Below, piece by piece: positions 47,639 through 56,894 of a stretch of DNA of 64,000 nucleotides; positions within the stretch are counted from its first letter, which is position 1; each line of letters starts with the position of its first letter. A program made the position numbers and the translations under genes. Origin of the DNA: Zobellia russellii (GTDB lineage Bacteria > Bacteroidota > Bacteroidia > Flavobacteriales > Flavobacteriaceae); assembly GCF_018728565.1 (NCBI RefSeq), contig NZ_JACSOI010000009.1, positions 1-64,000 on the forward strand, read 5' to 3'. The notes under the pieces were generated by a model. The model did not search any database. It saw nothing but the letters and a program-made list of their open reading frames with translations, and was not told the DNA's origin.

Positions 47639-48088
47639 ATGAAAACACAGGTTAACGAAATACAGGTCAGCTATCATGAAAACACAGCTGTTTTTCAGGC
47701 ATTGCCGATGAAAAGCTCGCAAGATGTAGCAAAATTGATCTATTCCAATTGGGATAGGGACACCATAGGACTCAGGGAGACATTTAAAGTGCTCCTGATG
47801 AACCATTCCAATAAGGTCAAAGGAATCTATCCGCTATCGGTCGGTGGTATTACGGGCACCATGGTCGATTTACGGATATTGTTCGCTTTGGTACTTAAAA
47901 CTCTGAGTACGGCCATCATATTGACCCATAACCACCCCTCTGGAAAATTAAGACCTAGCGAGGCGGACAGTGCGGTGACCCAAAAAATCAAAAAAGCCGG
48001 GCTGCTTTTCGATATTACGGTTTTGGACCATTTGATTATTGCACCCAATGGAGCGTATTACAGTTTTAAGGACAACGGACTACTATAA
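47639..48088 (+). CDS. radC: RadC-like JAB-domain protein
   Basis: 149 residues, only the C-terminal MPN/JAB domain of RadC without the helix-hairpin-helix part. The metalloprotease-like motif is complete: a Glu in the first strand region (RETFKVLLMN), then THNHPSGKLRPSEAD with the two His, Ser and Asp of JAMM. Such short RadC proteins are common on mobile elements of Bacteroidota; their biochemical role is unclear despite the 'DNA repair' name. It lies 64 bp after ssb and ends in a strong terminator. Confidence 0.9.
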   Translation: MKTQVNEIQVSYHENTAVFQALPMKSSQDVAKLIYSNWDRDTIGLRETFKVLLMNHSNKVKGIYPLSVGGITGTMVDLRILFALVLKTLSTAIILTHNHPSGKLRPSEADSAVTQKIKKAGLLFDITVLDHLIIAPNGAYYSFKDNGLL

Positions 48089-48134
48089 TTGAGTTGTCAT
48101 ACTCCAAATGCCAAAATTGCAAATGACTCCAAAC

Positions 48135-48161
48135 AAGCCCTTCTATTATGAAGGGCTTTTT
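48135..48161 (+). terminator. Terminator after radC
   Basis: Perfect 9-bp stem AAGCCCTTC/GAAGGGCTT with a 6-nt loop and a T run. Confidence 0.85.
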
Positions 48162-48322
48162 CTATGTTCAGTTACCTATTTTGCTTATCTTTAAAACTTT
48201 AGAAAACACCTAGTATACCAACGGTCATCACTTTAATTTGATTTGACTTTCCACGATGCCCCGGTCCATATATAATTAAAATAGAAGGCAACTGACATTT
48301 ATCAGCTTGTTCGCTAATTCGG

Positions 48323-48492
48323 GTTCCTGCGGAACAAAAAGGAGAAGCAAGAGGGTAACACGCTACGCGTTGTTACGATTTACAAGTACTTGATAATCAT
48401 TATTTTATTTTTAAAGAACTATTGTAAATGGGATGGTATTACAGTAAAAAGGGGCGTGACCCCCACAAACAGGCAGTGCTTTACAGTAAAAA
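48323..48492 (+). other. Candidate origin of transfer (oriT) upstream of the mobilization genes
   Basis: In the 403-bp gap before bfmA there are GTTCC-TGC-GGAAC (48323-48335), an imperfect palindrome GTAACA...TGTTAC (48355-48376), and the hairpin GGGG-CGTGA-CCCC (48451-48463). Flanking the last is an exact direct repeat TTACAGTAAAAA at 48439 and 48481, the second ending at the bfmA start codon. Clustered hairpins and direct repeats directly upstream of a relaxase are typical of oriT. Assignment is inference. Confidence 0.5.
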
Positions 48493-49031
48493 TGGAGAAT
48501 TCTCACCAAAAATATCACTTTTCGGCCATTAGCATCAAAAAGAAAGTTGCTCGGCGATTTCGAGCCTTTTCCAAATTGGTGTCGGACTCCCATACCCACA
48601 CCCTGGAAGCCGTAATGAACTTTTTTGAATGGAACGATCTTTCGCCCAACGATGACCTAGGTATAAAGAACAACAGGACCAACAAGCGCATCAATGCGCT
48701 TATAGCAATCCTCAAAAATATTGAGAAACACCAGACCTTGCCTACCAAAGCGAAGCTCGATACCCTCTTCCAAGAAATCGCTAAGCAGGAAGGCCGGGAA
48801 GAAAAGGAAGAAGAATTTGATTTTCCAACACCTGAACCGTTTTCCCGGGACACCGAACTGCAACATTACCGGAATCGGTATGAGGACATGCAACAACGTA
48901 TGGGCAGCTATAAAAACCGCATACAGGATTTGCTGGAACAAATGACCTACATAAAGGGAACCTTCGCCAGAGGATATTATAAACTGGATATGGACAAAAA
49001 TGAGTTTGAACAATTCAAAAAAGAACTGTAA
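48492..49031 (+). CDS. BfmA/BtgA-family mobilization accessory protein
   Basis: 179 residues from ATG 48492. This start is chosen because homology-like sequence begins there (KYHFSAISIKKKVARRFRAF), while the frame upstream is low-complexity and overlaps the repeat region. The N-terminal part looks like a small DNA-binding domain ('KIKKxVAxRFRAFSK', 'TLExMMNFFEWNDLSP'), followed by a charged coiled-coil-like segment (about 85-160). BfmA/BtgA proteins assist relaxase binding at oriT. Its stop overlaps the relaxase start (TAATG), which indicates translational coupling. Confidence 0.8.
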   Translation: MENSHQKYHFSAISIKKKVARRFRAFSKLVSDSHTHTLEAVMNFFEWNDLSPNDDLGIKNNRTNKRINALIAILKNIEKHQTLPTKAKLDTLFQEIAKQEGREEKEEEFDFPTPEPFSRDTELQHYRNRYEDMQQRMGSYKNRIQDLLEQMTYIKGTFARGYYKLDMDKNEFEQFKKEL

Positions 49032-50065
49032 TGTACATCACCATCACCGCCCAGAAAATTAACGGGAATTATGCCCAAAGCGTAGCCGCCTTCGTAAATT
49101 ATCTTGAAAAGGAGAACGAAGGGAAAAACACAGATGACCTAGAACATTTCTTTAACCAATTCGGCGAGGAAATAGCAGCGGAAGAGGTGATAAGCGCTAT
49201 AGATGGGAACACCGCCAAGCTTAAAAAGAAAGAGCCCAAATTCTATTCCATTACCCTAAACCCAAGCGTGAGGGAACTCAAAAAAATACAAAATTCACAG
49301 CAAGCCCTAAAGCAATACACTAGAGAAGTAATGAAAGCCTATGCCGCAGCATTCCACAGGGAAATTAGCGGCAGGCCAGTGACCATCGATGATATTAAAT
49401 ATTTCGCTAAGCTTGAACACCAACGTACATTCAAGGGCAATGATAAAGAAATTATTGAAAACCAACCTTATGCTACCCAAATCCTTCAATTAAAACAAGA
49501 AGCAAGACGTATCGGGCTTGGGGCAGAGCTGGGGAACATCACCAATCTAAAAAGACAGATCCAATATTTGGAAAGGGAAGCACCACACCAAATTAACGGC
49601 GAGCGCATTGTGCGGGGAACACCCAAACCGGGCCCACAAAGCCACATCCACATCATCGTCAGCCGGAAGGATGCCTCTAATCGATATAGCCTTTCTCCAG
49701 GAAGCAAATACAAGGCTTCGGATGTTGTAATGAACGGTAAGAATGTAAAACGAGGTTTTGATAGGGATGCTTTCTATAAAAGTGCGGAAAAGACCTTCGA
49801 TAAAATGTTCGGTTACAAACGAAACTATGTAGAAACCTACCAGGCAAGAAAAACCTTTCTGAAAAATCCAAAGCTGTATTTTTCAATGCTTACGAAACTT
49901 CCCACCAATGAGAGGGCCTTGGCGTTTCAACTGTTGCAAAAATCCGGGGTCAATACGGCCTTGTTAAGCATTCCGACGAGCAAGCTACAGCTTACCATTA
50001 AAGCGATAAACCTATTGAAAAAAGGGTTTGGCAAGGCCATTGAATCTGCCTCCATTGGCATATGA
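49031..50065 (+). CDS. DUF5712/Mob-type relaxase
   Basis: 344 residues. It opens with MYITITAQKINGNYAQSVAA and contains GPQSHIHIIVSRKDASNRYS, the two-histidine metal-binding strand of HUH-type nucleases. FYSITLNPS and the Tyr residues of the N-terminal domain are candidates for the nicking residue. It would nick oriT and lead the strand into the recipient. It overlaps bfmA by one base and the coupling-protein gene by four (ATGA), so the three form one tight operon. The family name is recalled from the typical bfmA-DUF5712 pairing. Confidence 0.8.
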   Translation: MYITITAQKINGNYAQSVAAFVNYLEKENEGKNTDDLEHFFNQFGEEIAAEEVISAIDGNTAKLKKKEPKFYSITLNPSVRELKKIQNSQQALKQYTREVMKAYAAAFHREISGRPVTIDDIKYFAKLEHQRTFKGNDKEIIENQPYATQILQLKQEARRIGLGAELGNITNLKRQIQYLEREAPHQINGERIVRGTPKPGPQSHIHIIVSRKDASNRYSLSPGSKYKASDVVMNGKNVKRGFDRDAFYKSAEKTFDKMFGYKRNYVETYQARKTFLKNPKLYFSMLTKLPTNERALAFQLLQKSGVNTALLSIPTSKLQLTIKAINLLKKGFGKAIESASIGI

Positions 50066-51504
50066 ACTGGCAATGGGTACATATCATCATTTATATCGTT
50101 ATACCTATACTCTTTGTGACTACGGTACTTTATGGTATATTCAGTAGGGAAACGAAGGGACGGACAGATAAAAAATATAGGGTACGTTTTACCTTAAGGT
50201 ATGGCAGTTTCAAGGCGGCCAATATCCGAAGGGGAGCTTCCATCATCGGTTCCGCTGGAAGTGGAAAAACGGAAAGCGTCGTCTATAATTTTCTACAGCA
50301 TTTCAGTACCTACGGGTTTTGTGGGGTTATCCATGACTACAAGAACTTTGATCTCTCTGAAATTGCCTACCCCCTGTTCAAAGACAAAAGCATTTCATTT
50401 TATACTATTTCCTTTGGCGATATCCATTATAGGGTTAATCCAATCGCCCCTGAATATTTACCCAATGAAGAAAGCGTCAACGAAGTGTCCAGAGTGCTGA
50501 TGGAAAATCTATTGGAACAGGACCTATCACAGAACAAGGGGAGCAATAAATTTTTCTCGGATGCGGTAGAAGGACTTTTAAGCGGGATGATATGGAAAAT
50601 GAAAACAACTTATCCAGAGAATTGCACACTCCCCCATATCATCGCATTTTTCCAATCGGCGTCGACTAAAAAATTGGTAGCTTTCCTTAAATCCGACCTG
50701 ACTTCCCGAAGTATGGCCAGTGCCTTTCTCAACGGTATAGAATCGGAAAAGCAAACCGCCGGAGTAAAAAGCACGTTGGCCAACGCCTTTAAAAAAATCA
50801 GTTCCCAAAAAATGTTCTTTGTCCTTTCCAAGGATGAAGTGCCGTTGGATATCAATAACCCTGACCACCCCGCAGTAGTGTCGCTCGTCAATGACCCAAA
50901 GTATGATTCGGCCTACTCCCCCGTTATTGCCATGGTAATGCATACCATTATAAAGCAGATGAGTATCCGTGGCAGGAGACATTCCTTTCTCTTAATGGAA
51001 GAGGCACCTACCCTTAAACTCCCCAACATGCACCGAATCCCGGCTACATTAAGGAGTTATGATATCTGTACAATTTATGTCATGCAGGACAAGGTGCAGA
51101 ACGATCTGTTATACGGGGACAAGACCAGCAAAGCGATCCTGAGCAACCTTTCCTATCAATTCTTCGGAAAGGTCAACGACCCGGATACCGCCAAATACTA
51201 TGAACGTTTTTTCGAAATCATCAAAAAGCCGACCCACAGCGTCAGCAAGAGCAGTGGATTGAGTTTTGAAAGCAGGATTACCAAAGGTGAAAAAGAGGTG
51301 TCCAAACGTAGGGCGGATATGTTCTTTCGATTGAAGCAAGGCGAGTTCGTGGCCTTTGCGGATGGGAAAGATCGACAGTTGCGGTTCAAACTGCAGAAAA
51401 TGCAAAAAGCAATTCCTCAAAAAATTACATCATATTCGAAGGAAGATTTCCAGTTGAATTATAAAGGTATCTATAGGGATGTTGAAATAATTTTCAGAAA
51501 ATAA
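50062..51504 (+). CDS. TraG/TraD-type coupling ATPase
   Basis: 480 residues. One N-terminal membrane span (IIIYIVIPILFVTTVLYGIF), then Walker A IIGSAGSGKTESVVYN (about 66-81), the Walker B-like HSFLLMEEAPTLKLP and a sensor region RSYDICTIYVMQDKVQ. It is shorter than conjugative TraG proteins of 600-700 residues, as is usual for mobilizable elements. It couples the relaxase-DNA complex to a secretion channel; no type IV secretion genes are present, so a helper element would be needed. Four-base overlap with the relaxase gene. Confidence 0.88.
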   Translation: MNWQWVHIIIYIVIPILFVTTVLYGIFSRETKGRTDKKYRVRFTLRYGSFKAANIRRGASIIGSAGSGKTESVVYNFLQHFSTYGFCGVIHDYKNFDLSEIAYPLFKDKSISFYTISFGDIHYRVNPIAPEYLPNEESVNEVSRVLMENLLEQDLSQNKGSNKFFSDAVEGLLSGMIWKMKTTYPENCTLPHIIAFFQSASTKKLVAFLKSDLTSRSMASAFLNGIESEKQTAGVKSTLANAFKKISSQKMFFVLSKDEVPLDINNPDHPAVVSLVNDPKYDSAYSPVIAMVMHTIIKQMSIRGRRHSFLLMEEAPTLKLPNMHRIPATLRSYDICTIYVMQDKVQNDLLYGDKTSKAILSNLSYQFFGKVNDPDTAKYYERFFEIIKKPTHSVSKSSGLSFESRITKGEKEVSKRRADMFFRLKQGEFVAFADGKDRQLRFKLQKMQKAIPQKITSYSKEDFQLNYKGIYRDVEIIFRK

Positions 51505-51552
51505 ATCAAATAGTCCTTCTGTATGTCTTGTAGTAATTTACAAGTTTCAATG

Positions 51553-52760
51553 TCAATGACATTCTTGGCAGGTTCCAGTCAAAACGCAATTTACATTTTC
51601 AACGAAATATTTTTCTGGAATTGTAAAATTAACTTCAACTGGTAAACACTCTATCGTTTCGCATTTCATACATCTGAAATGAAAATGGTATAATGGTTTT
51701 TCATTTTCGTCACATTTTAAACATAATGCAAAATACTGCTTGCCATCCTCAGCGACGACCCTATGTAATACCCCATCCTCACAAAAGCGATTTAAAACAC
51801 GATAAATAGTAGCCCTGTTTATATCAATGCCAATCTCCTGCTCTATCGCTTTTGCTTCGTCCAATAATGGCAACTTTACGGGAGTATTCGACTTTTGGCG
51901 CCTGACCATAATCCATTCTTCTTCATCAATACCGTGTACAATATCCTTCTTGTTCAGATTTTTCACCTCGATGTAGCAAAGCCCAGTATAGCAAGAAAAG
52001 ACGAATACGTCTCTAACCAGGCACATACTTTTGTTGGGCAAATGGATTGTTGCCAATGCGACAAGCTCGAACTGCTCTAGATATGGACAGTCGAACTCTT
52101 CGAATTTAAGTTCGTACAGCGCAAATGGGTGCGCCTTGACCCAACCATGTTTAAAGGCCACGGTCATAAATTTTTGTAACCGTTCCATATGCTTCATTAT
52201 ACCATTGTTGTTCAAGGGCCGGGACTTTCGCAAAGGAGGGCAAGTGCGGAGATAGTGTTCAAATTGGACAATAAAGGAATAATCGATTTGGGCCAGATAC
52301 ACATCATGTGATCTAAATTGCTTTTTGATAAATTGGCAGATATACTTTTCAGTAGCGCTATAGTTTTTTATAGTGCCTGGAGCCAATTTTTTAAATTCGT
52401 TTTCTTTATGGTATCGTATAAGGTCCATGCATGTTAAAACCGCCTTATCCTTTCCTAGGTAACGTTGTTTTATCGCAAATGCTGTAATCATCACCCCTTC
52501 TTCCTTAAGCTCAATATAAGACCTTTTGATTCCGGTATTTAAATTATCCAGAATACCGTTGATGTACTTTGCATTGTGTGTCCGAATCTTGGCTCGACAA
52601 GCCTTGTCGCACCAATGCTTTTCTACAATAGATTCTTTCGTACTTAGGTCAATAGCTTTACTGTTTATCCAAATACGGGCATATATGGGAATGGTCCCAT
52701 CCTTTTTGGGGAGGTCTTTTTCAACCAAAAATGTACATTCAATGTGTGTGAAGTTGTCAT
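51553..52760 (-). pseudogene. Integrase N-terminus fused to a Fur-family C-terminus, with a frameshift
   Basis: From ATG 52760 the frame reads MTTSHTLNVHFWLKKTSPK and then shifts at a CCCCAAAAA run into KKDGTIPIYARIWINSKAID. This is the start of a Bacteroidota tyrosine recombinase. SAM-like core-binding and early catalytic regions follow (TIKNYSATEKYICQF, FSCYTGLCYIEVKNL, VPLL-like VKLPLLDEAKAI). At that point the sequence continues in frame as EIGIDINRATIYRVLNRFCE and HFRCMKCETIECLPVEVNF, a Fur/Zur C-terminal half with its zinc cysteines. The recombinase His, Arg and Tyr residues are missing, as is the first half of Fur. Neither activity is expected to remain. Confidence 0.85.
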
Positions 52761-52861
52761 TACTTTCGTTTTAATTAATAAAATCAGTTAAACGAAAGCC
52801 AAATCGCCTCGAAAGTCAAATACGGGCTACGAGCATAAATTTAGGAAAATATTTCCTCAAA

Positions 52862-52887
52862 AAATAGGACACTAAATAGGACACTAA
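52862..52887. repeat. Tandem 13-bp repeat near the integrase
   Basis: AAATAGGACACTA is followed directly by a second copy. It lies 100 bp upstream of the integrase start, between it and the tRNA, where arm-type integrase sites could be. Confidence 0.6.
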
Positions 52888-52914
52888 TGAATATGCTACC
52901 AAACGGGCACAAAA

Positions 52915-52945
52915 AAAACCAGCAAAAATGTATTTTACTGGTTTT
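52915..52945. terminator. Bidirectional terminator at the island edge
   Basis: AAAACCAG and CTGGTTTT form the outer stem, with further A/T pairing inside, between the tRNA gene and the integrase upstream region. Confidence 0.6.
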
Positions 52946-52988
52946 CATTTGTTTACGTATTAAAAAATTAATTTTAATACCCTATTTG

Positions 52989-53062
52989 TCGGGATGACAG
53001 GATTTGAACCTGCGACCACACGCCCCCCAGGCGTGTACGCTACCGGACTGCGCTACATCCCG
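52989..53062 (-). tRNA. tRNA-Pro (GGG)
   Basis: On the minus strand the sequence folds into a complete cloverleaf: acceptor stem CGGGATG/CATCCCG, D arm, anticodon stem CACGC/GCGTG with loop CTGGGGG (anticodon GGG, reading CCC), and T arm GCAGG-TTCAAAT-CCTGT. Discriminator base A; no CCA is encoded. Its 3' end points to the island, as expected for an integration site. Confidence 0.95.
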
Positions 53063-53128
53063 AAATTGGATTGCAAAAATATAAAAGTTAAGCAGATATT
53101 CTCCTATCTTTTAAAAAAAATGCAATAA

Positions 53129-54058
53129 CTACTCTAGATGCTCCATCCAACCGAACAAAAGCTCTGGCCAAGTTCTTAAATGCACATCTGCCAACCCCAA
53201 GGCAAAACCATGTCCGCCGCTAGGAAATATATGTAAAGCGACCGGCACATTATAATCAACTAATGCCTTGTAAAACGCTAGGCTGTTCTCTACCGGAACA
53301 GCTTTATCATCCGTGGCATGTAGTAGAAAGGTAGGTGGAGTATTGGAGGTTACATGTTTTTCATTACTAAAACGATCAACCGTTTCCGGTTTTGGATTAT
53401 TACCCAACAAATTATTCTGAGAGCCTTTATGTGTAGATGATTGATTAAAAGTAATAACCGGATAGCACAAGGTTAAAAAATCCGGTCTCGCACTTAATTT
53501 ATCGGCTTCATCAATTGCAGTGTATACTTTTTCATCAAAATGAGTTCCTAGAGTAGAAGCTAGATGTCCGCCGGCCGAAAATCCCATAGCACCAATTTTA
53601 TTTGGATCTATATTGAACTCCTCTGCTTTGCTCCGCACCAGTCGTATTGCTCGCTGGGCATCTATCAAAGGAACATTTTCTTTATGGGTCTGCGATACAG
53701 ATGATGGTAAACGATATTTGACAACGATACCTGCAATTCCTTTACTGTTCAAAAATTTTGCAATATCTATTCCCTCCCAGTCATATGCTAAAATACGATA
53801 TCCTCCTCCTGGAAATATAACCACAGCCTGACCATTGGCATTTTTTTTTGAAGGCAGATACACTTCAATCGTAGGGTCTTGCACCTTGCTTATACGCAAA
53901 ATATCCTCCCTAACATGCTCCTCTTTTTCATCCGAAGCTATATAATTGGGTATCTTATCTTTAGGCCACAACGGTATTATAGTGTCTTGGGAAAAGGCGT
54001 TTGTACTCATTATTAAAACGGTAAAGAATATTAGTCTTTTCATTTTGATTTTTATCAT
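53129..54058 (-). CDS. Secreted alpha/beta-hydrolase (esterase)
   Basis: 309 residues; a second ATG at codon 6 gives a cleaner signal peptide ending near NAFSQ. The alpha/beta-hydrolase fold has the oxyanion segment VVIFPGGGYRILAYDWEG, nucleophile elbow GFSAGG, acid region LLHATDDKAVP and catalytic His in GGHGFALG. This is the layout of BD-FAE/acetyl-xylan-esterase-like enzymes, which remove acetyl or other acyl groups from glycans. Overlaps by one base the stop of the dipeptidase gene upstream. The substrate is unknown. Confidence 0.88.
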   Translation of the reverse strand: MIKIKMKRLIFFTVLIMSTNAFSQDTIIPLWPKDKIPNYIASDEKEEHVREDILRISKVQDPTIEVYLPSKKNANGQAVVIFPGGGYRILAYDWEGIDIAKFLNSKGIAGIVVKYRLPSSVSQTHKENVPLIDAQRAIRLVRSKAEEFNIDPNKIGAMGFSAGGHLASTLGTHFDEKVYTAIDEADKLSARPDFLTLCYPVITFNQSSTHKGSQNNLLGNNPKPETVDRFSNEKHVTSNTPPTFLLHATDDKAVPVENSLAFYKALVDYNVPVALHIFPSGGHGFALGLADVHLRTWPELLFGWMEHLE

Positions 54059-54780
54059 TAATTACAATCCCATTTAAAATTTGCAATAGGATATTTATGC
54101 GCCCCTTCTAAATTATAATGCCACCATTCCGTTCTAGTGGACCAAAACCCATGCTTCTCCATAGTTTCTTTTAGCAGTTTTCGGTTATCCAGTATCTCTT
54201 TTGGTAGATTAAAATTATCATGATATGCTCGCTTTCCAAAGAAATCAAAGTCGGTTCCCATATCCAGTTCTTCACCTTCCAAGGTTTCCAAGGTAATATC
54301 TACGGCTCCACCTTTGTTATGTATGGAGCCTTTTTTTGGATTGGCTACATATTGGGGATTGGGAACTATTTTCCACATTTTATATTGTACTGAATTTGGC
54401 CTGTAACAATCAAAGAACTTGATGCGAACCCCATTCTTTTTGAAATCTTCATTTGCCTTCAATAGCGCCTTAACCGTTATTACCCGGGTATAGCACTCTG
54501 CGCAATCATAGACCTTTTCCTTAAGAAAATTATTCTTGGTTGCATAACGTAAGTCATAGGCAAACCCATCACTAAAATCGGCTAAGCGAACAAAGGTGGT
54601 ATCCGTCAAATCCTTAAATGTCCTGAAAACCTTTTGCGGAGCTGGTTTTTCCTTGACCACCGTATCAATCTGGTCTATACTTACTTCTGTATTTTGCTCT
54701 ATGTTCTTTTTAGTTTTTGGGTTTTCCCCACATGAAATAAAAAAAAGTATTAGGGTAAGTACAGTATAAAAATTCCTCAT
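54058..54780 (-). CDS. ddpX: D-alanyl-D-alanine dipeptidase, VanX-like (M15D)
   Basis: 240 residues with lipobox FFISC (Cys17). The zinc and catalytic motifs are complete: SIHNKGGAVDIT (S-x-H-x-x-G-x-A-x-D type), YRPNSVQYKMW with the conserved Arg, and TEWWHYNL (E-x-W-H). It would cleave D-Ala-D-Ala in the periplasm for peptidoglycan recycling or nutrition. No VanA/VanH partners are near, so resistance is unlikely. Coupled to the esterase gene downstream. Confidence 0.9.
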   Translation of the reverse strand: MRNFYTVLTLILFFISCGENPKTKKNIEQNTEVSIDQIDTVVKEKPAPQKVFRTFKDLTDTTFVRLADFSDGFAYDLRYATKNNFLKEKVYDCAECYTRVITVKALLKANEDFKKNGVRIKFFDCYRPNSVQYKMWKIVPNPQYVANPKKGSIHNKGGAVDITLETLEGEELDMGTDFDFFGKRAYHDNFNLPKEILDNRKLLKETMEKHGFWSTRTEWWHYNLEGAHKYPIANFKWDCN

Positions 54781-54866
54781 AAAAATAAATTATCGGCCTA
54801 AACTATATTACATAGGTCTTAGTATAGATTGATGTAAACCGAGTTTCAGATTATATATGCAAGATA

Positions 54867-56723
54867 TTACTTTCTAGCAATTACAATTACCCAATCTTTT
54901 TCTTTTTGTCCATTGTAGGCGGATAATTCTACACTGTTGGGTTTAGTAATTTTCCAACCTTCGTTCTGTTTATCATAAAGCATACCTCCTGCTTTTGGGT
55001 CATAAAAAGCAATGGTAAAGGCCCCATCACCAATGGCAAGGTCCGTAGTTTCATTTTTTGGAAGGTACACTAGATAAATCTCATCCTTTTTAGCAAAGCA
55101 GTACGCCTTGTTATTACTTACCAACTCATCATGATTTTGCATGGTATGGAACGGCAAGTGGTCTTCAAAGAACTTTTTGGCATTATTGGTAATATCCCAC
55201 CAAGCATCACGGGCCCTAAAATCCTCGGCCGAAATATCATTATTGGGTGTATCCTTTCCCCCAAAGTACCAAGAAGTTCCTGCCGCCCCGGACATTAAAC
55301 TTCCCCACAGACTACTGTGCATAACCATATCATGGTTATTATTTGCTGCAGTGTCCGTTGTTACACCAATATCCCAATGGCCAATTTCATCAAGATATAC
55401 TACCCAAGGTTTCTTTTTCTTGGCTGATAAATCTAACCACTTCTTAATTTCTTTATGCACTTCTGTAGTGTCATACATCTGTAAAGAAGGGATTTCAAAA
55501 TTGCGATGCCCCAACATAGGGGTAAACGTTTCCTTAATAGGATCCAAAGGCCTACCCTCTCTACGCTCTCCAGTAACCCGAACGTGATTATGAACAGCTA
55601 TAGGGTGATTATAAGGGTCTATTTCACGAATATAATCCGCATAACTTTTTAGTTGTTCCGGACTCCGGTTGGTCTCTTCTCCCAAATTCCAAACAACGCC
55701 CAAATGATGACCAAAACGGGCTACGAGTTCTTTATAGAAGAGTTTTCGCTCTAACCCCAGCTCCCCTTTGTTCAATATGGTATCGTTCTCCGTTTCTTGG
55801 GTAAAAACGTTCATGGCCATTCCTAGCTGGTCCATGTGGGTAAAAACAACTTCCCACTGATCCAGCTTACTAACATCATAGCGTGTTTGTTCCTTGGGTG
55901 CAATCCAAGGCCAGACATCATTTCCATCTCCATTTTCATTCATCATCAAAAAATAAAGACTGTTCATTCCTTTTTCCGATAAATAATTAAGAGCCCCAAT
56001 TATTCCTTTACCATTGTAGAAACCCCATACCGGATCAGAAGTCTTCCAATCATCAATATGTGCTGAATATTCATGAAGGCCATCATTTAATGTTGGTGTG
56101 GCAGGACCGCCATTGTCAAATGTTCCATCAAATTCCGAATAGGCCAAGAAGTTTTCCGGGCTACCTACTCCATTTTTCAAAAAAGGTTTTTGGTCTTCAC
56201 TGCGTTTAAGAAAGTGTGTACCATCGTAAGTCAACTTTCCTGTACTATAAAATCCTTTTGCTGTAGAATCTACGGGCTGTATCTCAAAACTTCCCTTTAC
56301 ATCCCAAATACTTTTATTTTTCTTTGGTAAGGAGAACTGCTTTACGGCAATGTTTTCACCCTCCATCAAATACGCCTGAAACTTCCAATTTCCAACGGTA
56401 TTGGGAGAAAACTTAACTCGCCATTTATTTCCGGAATCCGCACTTGTATCCGCCGCTTCACCATCTCCTGCAAAGTAACCATGTACCATATACGTGGTAT
56501 CCTTATTTGAAAATTTTGCAAGTAGCGAGTAATCTAAAAAGGGATTTATAGAGTCTGTTTCCGATACTTCAGGGCCATTAAAAGTCAGTGTCACAGGTTG
56601 CCATTTACGCAAAGAACCCTCCAAAACATAATTTTTGGAAGATTCCATATCCGAACAGGAACAGAACAGGAACATAAGGGCGTAGAACCCTAGGGGAAAA
56701 TGCTTTAAAAAGTGGGAACACAT
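54867..56723 (-). CDS. DUF5060-type glycoside hydrolase (lipoprotein)
   Basis: 618 residues with lipobox LFCSC near residue 22. The N-terminal Ig-like DUF5060 domain (about 35-150: WQPVTLTFNGPEVSETDS, FSPNTVGNWKFQAY) is followed by a GH-A barrel: FLKNGVGSPENFLAYSEFDG, VVWNLGEETNRS with the probable acid/base Glu, and WVVYLDEIGHW with a probable nucleophile region. The C-terminal beta domain (about 540-618) is of the putative collagen-binding type. Relatives include apiosidase-like and DUF4038 enzymes. It would cleave a terminal sugar; the substrate is unknown. Divergent from the sulfatase at 56895. Confidence 0.82.
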   Translation of the reverse strand: MCSHFLKHFPLGFYALMFLFCSCSDMESSKNYVLEGSLRKWQPVTLTFNGPEVSETDSINPFLDYSLLAKFSNKDTTYMVHGYFAGDGEAADTSADSGNKWRVKFSPNTVGNWKFQAYLMEGENIAVKQFSLPKKNKSIWDVKGSFEIQPVDSTAKGFYSTGKLTYDGTHFLKRSEDQKPFLKNGVGSPENFLAYSEFDGTFDNGGPATPTLNDGLHEYSAHIDDWKTSDPVWGFYNGKGIIGALNYLSEKGMNSLYFLMMNENGDGNDVWPWIAPKEQTRYDVSKLDQWEVVFTHMDQLGMAMNVFTQETENDTILNKGELGLERKLFYKELVARFGHHLGVVWNLGEETNRSPEQLKSYADYIREIDPYNHPIAVHNHVRVTGERREGRPLDPIKETFTPMLGHRNFEIPSLQMYDTTEVHKEIKKWLDLSAKKKKPWVVYLDEIGHWDIGVTTDTAANNNHDMVMHSSLWGSLMSGAAGTSWYFGGKDTPNNDISAEDFRARDAWWDITNNAKKFFEDHLPFHTMQNHDELVSNNKAYCFAKKDEIYLVYLPKNETTDLAIGDGAFTIAFYDPKAGGMLYDKQNEGWKITKPNSVELSAYNGQKEKDWVIVIARK

Positions 56724-56894
56724 AAGTAGTACGTTGAATTTAAATCATCATAATATAAGTATTTTTTTTTCATGGAAAAATCTATTTCATCTTCAAATTT
56801 CTATTTGGTTTTATCACTATATTCATATGCTGTTAGGTTTTCTTGTATCGAAAAAAATAAGCTCCTAACCATATTCTTCTTTTAAACTATACGC

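Larger units (their letters stand above)
42534..52988. mobile_element. Decayed mobilizable genomic island next to tRNA-Pro
   Basis: The segment carries ParDE, a broken defence-type gene, a Fic gene, ssb, radC, BfmA, a DUF5712 relaxase, a coupling protein and an integrase of the Bacteroidota type. It lies between a truncated sulfatase and the 3' end of a tRNA-Pro gene. No clear direct repeat of the tRNA end was found at the left, so the exact borders are uncertain. Broken integrase and ssb genes suggest the element can no longer move by itself. Confidence 0.65.

Noticed and set aside
54058-54780. Vancomycin resistance dipeptidase
   Set aside because: VanX-type motifs are present but there is no VanH/VanA or VanRS; a housekeeping or nutritional DdpX role is more likely.
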